From: Ulva prolifera
Lineage: Eukaryota; Chlorophyta; Ulvophyceae; Ulvales; Ulvaceae
Reading direction: 5' to 3'
NCBI GenBank assembly: GCA_023078555.1
Contig: CM041196.1
Span: forward strand, 2,666,001 to 2,730,000
DNA length: 64,000 bases
The stretch's first letter is position 1; every line of letters starts with the position of its first letter. The notes beneath the pieces were generated by a model, which worked only from the letters and a program-made list of their open reading frames with translations, was not told the DNA's origin and did no database searches. The position numbers and the translations under genes are program-made. This document shows positions 48,287 to 57,218 of this stretch, in pieces.

Positions 48287-49984
48287 TCATTTGCCATGCA
48301 TGCGACGGCTGTGGGCCGCAACATTGCAGATGCGCACAGTGCCATCCCGTGAAGCGGTGTACACGGTGCACCCGTCCGGGCTCCACGCCACCGAGCTGAC
48401 CGTGCCAGTATGCCCCCGCAGCACCCGTATGCATGCACCATCGGCCGCATCCCACACTTCCGCTATCATGTCGGTCGACCCCGTAACAAGTCGTGAGCCA
48501 TCTGGGCTCCAGGCGACACACTTCACAGCTCCAGACACAACACCTTTCATGGCGGTGGGCGCGTGGTCGTCCCCGCGACACAGCTTAAAGACGCAAGTGC
48601 CGGAGGCCACGTCCCACACGCAGCCGGGATCCCCCCTTGAGGACACAGCAGCCACCCTGGACCCGTCCGGACTCCAAGCCACTGCTATGACATCATTACC
48701 ACTATCGTACAGCTCATGATCATGCACGGGAGTGCCGGTGGTGGGATCCCACACGGCGACCTTGTTGTCGTATGACCCCGTGGCCACCTTGGTCCCGTCT
48801 GGGCTCCACGCCACTGACATGACAGCCTGCCTGTGCTCACGCAATATGTGCATGCAGACACCAGAGGCTGCGTCCCACAGTGCTGCAGCTGTGTCACGCG
48901 ACCCCGTGGCCACCCTCGTCCCATCGGGGCTCCATGCTACCGATTTGACGGTCTCGCTGTGCCCGCGCAGCTCATGCATGCGCTCGCCACTGAGCGCGTC
49001 CCACACTGCGGCAGTGTCGTCAAACGACGCCGTGGCTACCCGGGAGCCGTCCGGGCTCCATGCCACCGCGATGACGCAGCTGCTGTGCCCCCGCAGCTCA
49101 TGCATGCGGTCGCCGGTAGCTGCGTCCCACACTGCGGCAGTTTTGTCAAAGGATGCTGTGGCCACCCGAGAGCCGTCCGGGCTCCAAGCCACGCACTCCA
49201 CCAGATCGCCATGCCCCCGCAGCTCACACATGCGGGTGCCGGTGGCAGCGTCCCACACTGCTGCCGTGTGGTCATGTGAGGCTGTAGCGAATCTGTCGCC
49301 AGAGGGCGACATCGCCACCGTAGACAGCACCCTCTTGGACACCTTGACCTTCTGCCCGTCCGGAGTCTGCCGTGCCAATGCGGCCTGCGCCAGCAACTTG
49401 ACTCGCGCCGGCTGCGCGGCGCACACGCCCTCCAGCTCCTGCACCTGCTGCTGCAGCTCCTGCACCGCCACCGCCGTGTGCTGCGCCTGTTCCGCGCTCT
49501 GCTGGCTGCGCAGCAGCGTCGCCAGCTGCATGTACGCACGCATGTCCTCGAAGCGGTGCCTCAGCTGCATCCTCTTCTCGGCCATCAGCTCCTTAACGCT
49601 CGCCGCCTGCCGCAGCCGCTTGAGCCTGTTGCACTGCAGGTACTCGTACATCGCGGTGCGGGATGCATGCAGGGCATCACAGACCGACTTGAAGCAGCGT
49701 AGCAACGCCCGGTTGAGGTCAGCCACGCCTTGGCTCGCCGGGAAGAGCTGCCCGAGTCGGAGTAGCTCGCATACGATGGGTAGTTGGTTTACCGTGGTCT
49801 CCGCAATGTCTCTGCAGATCTCTTCACACATGCCAGCTGCCATGGTGGCCTCCTGGAGGGACTGGGCCGCCTTGAGGACCTGCCCGGCAACGTCCATCGG
49901 GTTCATGGCACATGAGATCGTGCCGAGGGACGTGTTGATCGCGAATTCGAGCTGCCCTGCCGCAACGGCTGTCTGTAAAACCAT
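48287..49984 (-). CDS. helical N-terminal domain plus eight WD40 repeats, 565 aa
   Basis: Residues ~220-560 form eight WD40 repeats with highly similar units of the form VAWSPDGSRVATASFDKTAAVWDAATG and HELRGH linkers; WD40 repeats fold as a beta-propeller that binds partner proteins. Residues 1-215 are all-helical: a first bundle with CEEICRDIAETTVNQLPIVC and LNRALLRCFKSVCDALHASR, then a basic helix and a coiled coil (ELQQQVQELEG). The spacing resembles the four-helix N-terminal bundles of MLKL-like or NLR-associated proteins; that is a guess from pattern only. No NB-ARC P-loop is present. The start ATG 49984 is the first in frame; a GT-AG style acceptor TTTTACAG directly after it leaves open an upstream exon. 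The near-identical repeats are typical of recently amplified propellers. A decayed relative of residues ~35-55 lies near 56.9 kb. Confidence 0.82.
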   Translation of the reverse strand: MVLQTAVAAGQLEFAINTSLGTISCAMNPMDVAGQVLKAAQSLQEATMAAGMCEEICRDIAETTVNQLPIVCELLRLGQLFPASQGVADLNRALLRCFKSVCDALHASRTAMYEYLQCNRLKRLRQAASVKELMAEKRMQLRHRFEDMRAYMQLATLLRSQQSAEQAQHTAVAVQELQQQVQELEGVCAAQPARVKLLAQAALARQTPDGQKVKVSKRVLSTVAMSPSGDRFATASHDHTAAVWDAATGTRMCELRGHGDLVECVAWSPDGSRVATASFDKTAAVWDAATGDRMHELRGHSSCVIAVAWSPDGSRVATASFDDTAAVWDALSGERMHELRGHSETVKSVAWSPDGTRVATGSRDTAAALWDAASGVCMHILREHRQAVMSVAWSPDGTKVATGSYDNKVAVWDPTTGTPVHDHELYDSGNDVIAVAWSPDGSRVAAVSSRGDPGCVWDVASGTCVFKLCRGDDHAPTAMKGVVSGAVKCVAWSPDGSRLVTGSTDMIAEVWDAADGACIRVLRGHTGTVSSVAWSPDGCTVYTASRDGTVRICNVAAHSRRMHGK

Positions 49985-51150
49985 GAGTGGTGTTGCAGCA
50001 CTGCTCCTGCAACACCGTGGTGGACTGTGAGCGCGCCCGAGGATGCCGGTGAAGAGACAATGCGCTATGCAAAAGGGATTACCACACACAGGCGCGTAAG
50101 TGGAAGGTAAACCGCGTTGCAAAGCGCCACCGCGAAACCGGCGAGGCAACGCTATGATGGAAGGGGAGGGGGGACGTTGGCTCGGCCAGCCAGCGACAGA
50201 TGCCGTGTGTTGTGGCGGCGATATGTTTATGCCTTGGGCTACATATGAAAGAAACTCGAAGGCTGGCGTCAGACAGTGTGCATACTCGCAAACATACACT
50301 CGAACGGAACCACGAATGCTCACGCTGTATTCATGCCTGAAACGACCAGACGAGTTCGCCTAACAGAGACTAGAGTGAATCTTCAATTTGAAGGCGACGA
50401 TGGGGCGATGCATTGGGCGATACGTCTGGCAAAGGCAACACCTGCGCAAGTAGCCTTCTTCGGTCGGCTGTCGCGCCTACCCGCGCAAGGCTGAGGGTGC
50501 GTGGTGTCTCAGCCCCGAAACCATACAAAACAACAATGGACTGGTGGAAGACAGGCTTCGGCTGGAAGTACATGAATACCCAAGACGGCTTGTTGCAGCA
50601 CTCTGCTAGGCAGCGCGTCTCCCCGAACTCGTGTGTGGCCAATGCTGCGCTCCAAACGCACTGCACTTCCAACTGACGAATCATGTTTATACCAGGGTAG
50701 CGTCTCGGCAACAGGGACGCAGTGCGTTGTTCGGATTCCAGCTACACGCGCAACGAATTTTGTGTTCGAACGCGGTTTGCAGCGAGGACCTCACACCGAG
50801 ATGCACACGACAGTGGATTAGGGGACGCATAACTGCTTATGCTTCATGCTAATGCATCGCTACGCCTACGTTCTTCGTGGACGGAGAGGGACAGTGAGGA
50901 CGAAGTCGGACATGCATAGCTGCATGCATGCAAGCACCGGTGCACGCAACCGCATGCACACTGGCATTGCTGTTGGGCAAAACAAGAACTGGACGCCCTT
51001 GAGGCTGAAACGCCTGACCTCAACCGCGGCTCGGCACTGTGTCTGCGGAGGCTTGGCGTCCTTCTGCTTGCGAATACGCGTGCTGGGTGCGACACAGTGC
51101 TGATGGTACACGTGCACATGCTTAGTCCGGACTAGTCCGGGATCCCGCTT
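49985..51150. other. intergenic upstream of the WD40 gene
   Basis: No gene seen on either strand. Open frames are short and uncharacteristic. The WD40 promoter should lie here. Confidence 0.4.
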
Positions 51151-51692
51151 GACGCCACCAATTGTGTTAACCGATGGCCTCTGACTCCAGCTAGGCCGGG
51201 TCCGATGGGCGTGCGGGATGCCTTCGTTGGCATGTGCAGGGATTGCGGAGACGGCTTGGGCGATGCATTGTCCTGGGTACGGTGCGGCGTGGGCCGGCGA
51301 GGCTGCGCGGCGGTGTGCCGGGCTGGCGTGGTGTGCTGTGGCTCGGGGGGGTGGGGGTGGGGTTTGGGGCTAGGGCGGCCCCCGGCAATCGGGCGGCCAG
51401 GATGGGCGGCCTCAGCCTAGGCAGCAGTGTGTTGGGCGTGGCCCTGTCGTACGGCGGTGGGCGTTGTGGTGTTGGCGGTTGTGTTGTTGTGTGTGGGCCG
51501 TGGGGTATGTGCGTGCGTGTATGGGTGTGTGGGTGTGTGCTTGGCGGTCTGCGGATCTGTGTCATTTGCTGCGCCGGTGATGGGTTTTCTGGGCATGGTG
51601 GGTGTCGCATGTGTGGGTGTCTGGGTGTTTGCTTCGTTTGTTTGCTTCTTTCGCGCTGCCCGCCTTGCTGCCTTTGTCCTTGTAACACACAT
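51151..51692 (+). mobile_element. family T retroposon-like element, long copy 2
   Basis: Homologous to 26704-27257 along its whole length, including GGCCGGGTCCGATGGG near the left end and the tail CTGCCCGCCTTGCTGCCTTTGTCCTTGTAACACACAT. Small indels separate the copies. No flanking direct repeat could be seen, so this insertion is older or rearranged. Confidence 0.75.
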
Positions 51693-52410
51693 GTTCTACC
51701 TGCGCAGCCAGAGTTGGATTAGTACATTTCGTGATAAAGAACAGTAAGCAAAAATACGCGTATGGTACATTGGCTCCAATCAGGGGGGGTTGAAAAGTAC
51801 GCTGTATAGGCTACATCATTGACTTGGTGCCGGAGGCGCCAAGCCGGTGAAGGCCAGACTTGGTAGTGCCACGGTCACTGTCATCTGTGCTTAGGCACAC
51901 TATTGCAGAGAACAGTACAATGAACTAGCAGTCAATCAGATGACCAGGTTACTCAGGTTCATCATGCAATGCAAGGGATGTTCAAAACCTTCTTTGACCT
52001 TGTGGCTAGAGGTGCACCACAGTGCAGAGCTCTTGGCTCTCCAAAAACGCTCCAGTCCGAAACGTACGCGCGTATACATATATAAACGTACTATACGCTG
52101 ATAAAGTACGTTAGAGTAAAGTCGCGTATTAAACGTACCGAAATCGAAAGATACGTGTATTGATGCAACTCTAACGTAACGTAGCTACACAGCCTGAGGG
52201 CTGCTACATGTTTGGCAGGCCGTCCTTCTATGGACTTGGAAGGGATGGAATTCCACCGCGGCCCGAGGATGCACCGGGCTATCCTGCGAAGAACGCACCA
52301 GGTAAGCGGGGGTGGCTGCGATTCTTGACTTCTACGGTGGAAAGTCTGTACGGCAGTCAAACTTTGAAACATCATATAAAATTTCATCCTTAAGGTACTA
52401 GCTACATGTG
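51693..52410. other. no confident gene; one short coding-like ORF
   Basis: ATG 52208 opens 61 codons (MFGRPSFYGLGRDGIPPRPED...) with a GTAAGC donor-like site after APG. It resembles an exon but has no partner or recognised family, and it abuts the inverted-repeat element starting at 52411. Confidence 0.3.
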
Positions 52411-53982
52411 CAGGGGGGTCGGCACTAAGGCCTCATGCACGTCCAATTGAACCGCGAGCACCTCAGAGCGCTCCAGAACACAAGGAAAAGTCCTTCAGAC
52501 TCGCAATAACCGTCTGAATCGATTGTAAGTAGTGTGGGCGAAACAGGTGAAAACGCCCAGCGAAACCGGGGTTTTTGGACCAAAAAGCCCGTTTTGCCCA
52601 GCGACGCCTCAGATAGCCTCAAACGGTGCCCAGCGTATGCCCATCGTGCTCAGTGGGCAGAGAGCACTCGAAAAACACCATAATATGTTGCCCTGATGTT
52701 TAACTGGCTGCCACCTCGACTTGTGTAACCGTGCGGTGTTCGCGTCCGACCAGCGTCATGGCTGTCGTCCATACTACCGGGAAACATCCCATCGATTACC
52801 ATGATTTCGACTAGCTTCGACCGGGCTATTGGCACATATGCAGCTGTCTTGTGTGGTGATCAAAGAGCAGGCCGGTGGGCGACGTGCTCCTTGCTGAGAT
52901 ACTCAAAACATCGCAGCAGCTACAGTGTTGTGAACTTCATCTTATGATGGCATTGTTGTGAGACTACCCAAACTTTGATGCCTGCATATACGGTACTGAG
53001 TGAACCTCCGGGTCAGTCAGTGTAGCTTGCTACACTGCATAGCAGTGCACCTTTGCACCTTAAGATCGAAGGGACAGCAGCACCACCGACCAGATATGTT
53101 CTTCAAAAGCGATCAGTATACAAATTTGAAATGTACATGCCTATCATCAGCATGGTCTGCAAGCAAACACCATCCTACAGAATGGAAGGCTTGCGTAGGC
53201 ACGTCATTGTTCGCCTGAATCCACACCATCATGCAGTAGATCCACGCACAGTGTTACCAGAGACAATCTGCCATGGTCCTTAACAGTCTGCCATGGTCCT
53301 AAACATGCCTGATCTGTTGACGAAGGCGATACACTGATTTCCAGTGGTACAGAGTCACACATGTATGCAACCAGGTCGTCCCACATACGCTGAATGGAAG
53401 GACAAGTATCACACATGCTATCAGGACATGGCAATCTGATGTGCTGCAGAACCTGTGGTTGGCTCTGTTGTGATCAACTGTTGACAACGCCGAGTGCTAT
53501 GGAGTACAAATTGCAGCAGCCAAGCTGCCCCCCAGCCAGATCGGGCAAGCAACAGTCTCGCCAGACCCGGAAAGCCATCTCAACTATCTCCGGTAGTTAT
53601 TCTGTGCGTAACAGCTCCTAACGACGCGGTCGATGGTGTCCAAGGGAAGCAAACATGGCAGAGCATGTACTAGTACCACCCGCAGCAACACAATAGACCA
53701 TTTATAACGCATTTACAGGCATATAAGGGTGTTCTGAGGCCATTGGGCATGCTTCCGGTCCCGCTGGGCGCGTTCTCGCGCTGGGCACAATGGGGCTTTT
53801 TGCCCAGCCATGCACACGGATTTCGGGCCAAAGGTCCATTTCGCCCAGCGAGTTTAAACAAAGATACAGCAGCATTCAGAAGATTATTGTGAGTCTACAG
53901 ACGTTCCCAGCGATGTATCGAGCGTTCTGAGCTGCTCGCGGTTCAATTGGACGTGCATGAGGCCTGAGTGCCGACCCCCCTG
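52411..53982. mobile_element. 1.57-kb DNA transposon-like element with long terminal inverted repeats
   Basis: The outer 62 bp are inverted copies with about 58 matches, starting CAGGGGGGTCGGCACT. Weaker similarity continues inward to about 230 bp, including paired CGCCCAGCG and GGGCGAAA words on both arms. No target duplication is clear. The interior (about 52650-53750) has only weak frames, such as minus 53434-53204 with CPDSMCDTCPSIQRMW. No transposase catalytic motif was recognised, so this is a non-autonomous or decayed copy. Confidence 0.75.
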
Positions 53983-54183
53983 GTTGCCAGTGCTTCACTG
54001 GCCGTCGAGCCAAATAGAGACAATAAACAGGGAAGACTGCGCACCTAAAGCACAGCCATTCGCCCACCAGAACATCACCGATAGAGTGCAGCCTGTCGGC
54101 ACGACCTTGCACGGGGTTTATGCCTGTTTTTACATGTGTAAATGTGTGCACAGCACTTGCACATTTTGTGTTCAATGTGCATG

Positions 54184-54323
54184 AAACAATGTGTATCAAT
54201 TGTCAAGGATACCTGCCCTGCTCGCTTTGTCCTTGACAATTGATACACATTGTTTAGTTATCATTAAGTTATAATTAATCAAGGACAAGTATCCTTAAGG
54301 GCAAAGCGAGCAGGGCAGGTATC
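54184..54323. repeat. two interlocked perfect inverted repeats (pseudoknot topology)
   Basis: Pair A: 54184-54209 with 54230-54255 (26 bp, AAACAATGTGTATCAATTGT..). Pair B: 54208-54229 with 54302-54323 (22 bp, GATACCTGCCCTGCTCGCTT..). B's left arm is the loop of A, so the order is A-B-A'-B'. As RNA this is the layout of an H-type pseudoknot. The B arm plus GTCCTTG resembles the family T tail, so nested insertions may have made it. Confidence 0.9.
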
Positions 54324-54404
54324 ACCGCGAGCAACGATGTGTGATTTGTGCACCTGCTTGCGCACAAAACACACGCATGTTGTCTCGTGTTTTTTGTTTC
54401 GACG

Positions 54405-54458
54405 ACACCCCCGGCTGCCATACGCACGCACGTGCGTGCGTATGGCAGCCGGGGGTGT
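54405..54458. repeat. 54-bp perfect palindrome
   Basis: The 27-bp arms ACACCCCCGGCTGCCATACG.. meet without a spacer at GCAC|GTGC. It lies 82 bp from the interlocked inverted repeats. Confidence 0.95.
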
Positions 54459-55175
54459 ACATACCTACCCATGCATATGGGCCGGACGGCACATCGGCGC
54501 GCGTGTCTGCTTAAGTAGATCTGCTTAAGTAGATCTGCTGCAGCTGTGTGGAGAGGGCAGCGGTGTTGAGCAGGGCGCCCTCCAAATCTGGCACGTGGCC
54601 CAGCCGGGCGACCTCGAGCTGGGCCGCCTCAGACGCGGTGGCAGAGCAGGTCGACCCGGATCCACACGTCTGGGCGGGAGCGGGCGCGTATGTATCGTTG
54701 TGTGTGGGACCGTATGTCACAATCAGAAAGACAGCAAGACGGACAGCACTGCACAAACTTGAGTGAGCAGCGCAAGCACATGACCACCAACCACTACAAC
54801 AATGACCTGAATCCGGGACATGTCCCGGCTGAATGGGCCCATTCAGCCGGGCACAGGGCAGACGCCGGACTTGCACACCCGGGTGTGCGCACCCGGCCGG
54901 TGGACGGCATGTTCAGGTCCACGGTCTCCTGGTGGCGAGGACCTGCGCCACGCAGCTCCCAATCGGCTGCCCTGAATACTGGGTTGCTTACCTTCCAGGT
55001 AGCGGCTGGAGGATGGCTAGGTATACCGGTCGCAACCGCCCGGAACAACATGCTTCGCCTGTCTCGGTCAACCCAGCACAATGACCTCCCGCCACAGCCG
55101 CCACAGGCTGGGCGCAGCTGCAGCTCCTCCATTGAATACCATCATACTATAGTAGTACCCTAAACCACACTGGCC
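54459..55175. other. no confident gene
   Basis: Frames on both strands overlap. Minus 54876-54511 ends in a helix-like stretch (AAQLEVARLGHVPDLEGALL) but lacks context. A short inverted repeat built on CCGGCTGAATGGGCCCATTCAGCCGG lies near 54826-54851. Confidence 0.35.
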
Positions 55176-55808
55176 TTGGTCGCGCCCCCTCATGGCGCTC
55201 AGGCCTTGTTTCCCCACATCCGGCAAGCCACTCCAGCGTCCCCCGACGGGGCGACGCCCTCCTCAGCAGTCACGTCTGGCATGGCCCCGCTTGCTGCATC
55301 GGTCGCTGTACGCGTCCCCGCTCCCGCAGACCCTCGTAGCGGGGCGCCTGTCTGGCAATCTTTCCGGGTACCCGGGCACGTGCGCCGGTTATTGGTGACG
55401 CGTGCGCCACAACCCTCTGGCAGCCTCGAATGTCAGCACCGCGGCGCTCAAGGACGGTGCCTCGGCGGAGGCCGCCGACCGGCGCAAACGCAAAAAGCAC
55501 GAGGGGCGCGGGCGCATTCACACTGGTCCCTTTGTCGCATGAGCCATTCGGACGGGTTTGGCCCGGCCGCCATTGTGTTACTTAGAAGGCTTGCTGATGT
55601 GGCTGCAGGGTCTGGCGCGGCCTCGCGGCGGCGCTTCCTCCGAAATGCGATGCACGTCCGCTCCATGACGCTTTGCCGGGCGTTTCCTCAACAGGTCCGC
55701 GCCGCGGCTCCGCTAATGGCACGTCACGCGGGCAAGGCAGTACTAATGTTGACGGGACTCGCAGTCCCGTCAGACGACCTCTCGCCGCTCACAGGCCATC
55801 CGGCCTGA
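55176..55808 (+). pseudogene. probable retroelement remnant, C-terminal portion, frameshifted
   Basis: Two adjacent plus-strand frames carry successive parts of one apparent protein: a basic stretch ALKDGASAEAADRRKRKKHE ending HTGPFVA (about 55450-55540), then, in another frame, DGFGPAAIVLLRRLADVAAG with RRRFLRNAMHVRSMTLCRAF (about 55550-55680). This order of a Lys/Arg-rich block, a PF(V/A) motif and a FG..A..LLRRL helix is what I associate with the C-terminal part of non-LTR retrotransposon polyproteins in algae. That assignment is from memory of the pattern only. The frame change makes it a broken copy. Confidence 0.4.
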
Positions 55809-55969
55809 GCGGCGGGATGCCCCTTGGCGTACCCGCATGCTCCGCGTGTTTCACCGCTACCTGTGCGCCTTGGCTGCCTGGCCCCGCTTAGCACACATGA
55901 TGGCTGGCGGCGGCAGTGCCGGGGCGGCAGTGCCCGGGGTGGGGCCTGAACTGGCGCGGGCTAGTCCCT

Positions 55970-55996
55970 GGGGGGGGGGGGGGGGGGGGGGGGGGG
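55970..55996. repeat. G27 homopolymer
   Basis: Twenty-seven G on the plus strand, in non-coding DNA. Confidence 0.95.
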
Positions 55997-56269
55997 CATC
56001 AGTAGCTTTCGACACTGATACGCTCGTTTGCAGGAAGACACTCATGCAGCTCTAGATCTACAGCACAGCACTGCAGTCATCATCATGATTGCATGCGCAG
56101 TCTGCGAATTCGGGTCGGACATATCCGCCTGTATACCTGGAGGCATGGGCGTCTGTAGACCGCGTTCTCACAAATTTAAAGTACCTACAATCAAAACTCC
56201 GTTTCATGTAATATGTAATACCATGATAGTGGTATAATTATATTATAATATGCATGTCGACATATATAT

Positions 56270-56310
56270 ATGGTGTACAATATATAATATGCATGTATAT
56301 TGTACACCAT
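56270..56310. repeat. 15-bp-arm AT-rich hairpin
   Basis: ATGGTGTACAATATA (56270-56284), an 11-nt spacer with ATGCAT, then the exact reverse complement (56296-56310). A 9-bp hairpin CATGTACAG/CTGTACATG follows at 56354-56376. Confidence 0.9.
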
Positions 56311-56392
56311 CAGAGATCTAGATGTAGCCAGCTGGGTGTGTCGGGGGCGAGTGCATGTACAGGGAAGCTGTACATGTGGGGCAGATGGTCGG

Positions 56393-56498
56393 TTGCACGT
56401 GTAGCTGTGGCAATCCAGTGATATGGCCGCTATACCACTGGATCCTTGCACGTCGCGATATAGTATCACTGGATTGCCACAGTAGCTACACGTGCAAC
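56393..56498. mobile_element. foldback (MITE-like) element, family F copy 2
   Basis: A 106-bp element with ~32-bp terminal inverted repeats (left GTTGCACGTGTAGCTGTGGC.., right arm with a 3-bp indel). The GTGGCAATCCAGTGATA core and the central GCACGTCGCGA word match copy 1 at 23204-23333. Confidence 0.8.
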
Positions 56499-56523
56499 TC
56501 CACGTGTAGCAAGCATGCTTGCT

Positions 56524-56549
56524 AGCTCCAGTGCTATAGCACTGGAGCT
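56524..56549. repeat. 26-bp perfect palindrome
   Basis: AGCTCCAGTGCTA followed directly by its reverse complement. A 16-bp palindrome AGCAAGCATGCTTGCT lies just upstream. Confidence 0.95.
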
Positions 56550-56764
56550 CATGCATTTATACTCACTGCGTTCCGTACAAACCGCACGCCGTACAAAGAA
56601 CGGCATCGACAGGACGATGCAAAAGGAGGCTGCAATCGATGCGCACTATGGGGCGTGCCTCTACTAGCAGTAGTACCATGGGCGTCCTAGGTGGTGTCGG
56701 CGTGGCCGGGTTAGTTGCTCACGCAGTTGAGCTATAGGTCCGGCTCAGCCGTCTGGCTGGCCGG

Positions 56765-56765
<1 letters not shown>

Positions 56766-56795
<30 letters not shown>
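56766..56795. repeat. G30 homopolymer
   Basis: Thirty G on the plus strand, about 90 bp from the WD40-gene relic. All tracts longer than 15 in this window are G on the plus strand. Confidence 0.95.
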
Positions 56796-56796
<1 letters not shown>

Positions 56797-56882
56797 TCGT
56801 TCCGGAACGGGTTCCTCCTGATTATGGGGTCTGACGTCCCGTTTGCACGACGTTTCACACCGGCGAAAGGCCACGCGCGTAA

Positions 56883-56968
56883 TGGCTCTGCAGATCTCCA
56901 GGAGTCTTTGCACATGCCGGCAGCCATGGCGTCGCATGCATGGAGAGAGTGGGCCGCTCCGAGGACTC
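56883..56968 (-). pseudogene. decayed fragment of a WD40-gene paralogue (N-terminal helical domain)
   Basis: Aligns by eye to 49807-49892 of the WD40 gene at roughly three quarters identity, including CTCTGCAGATCTC, CACATGCC and GCCATGG blocks. On the minus strand it reads LGAAHSLHACDAMAAGMCKDSW, against LKAAQSLQEATMAAGMCEEICRD in the intact gene. The frame changes and no WD repeats follow, so it is a truncated relic. Confidence 0.6.
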
Positions 56969-57149
56969 GCTCATACACGGCGTACGACTGGTATACATCT
57001 CGATCGTCACGGTATACGGTATAGGTCTGGACTACGACGAGACATCACATGCTCAAGCCAGTCGCAGTGGACTCGCGTGCGATGCATATGCATATGGTCG
57101 AACTCTTAAGTTATGCCGGGGCAACGTGTCAGCCTCAATTTCCAGGTGC

Positions 57150-57218
57150 CACAGCTATATATATGACTTTGGCTCCGCGTGTAGTGCACGCGGAGCCAAA
57201 GTCATATATATAGCTGTG
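57150..57218. repeat. 32-bp-arm perfect hairpin, 5-nt loop
   Basis: The left arm 57150-57181 and right arm 57187-57218 (CACAGCTATATATATGACTT..) pair without mismatch around TAGTG. Flanking CGGGGCAA words occur on both sides in direct orientation. Confidence 0.95.

Noticed and set aside
49985-50323. N-terminal extension of the WD40 ORF
   Set aside because: It has no ATG, lacks the composition of the rest and precedes a good in-frame ATG at 49984.
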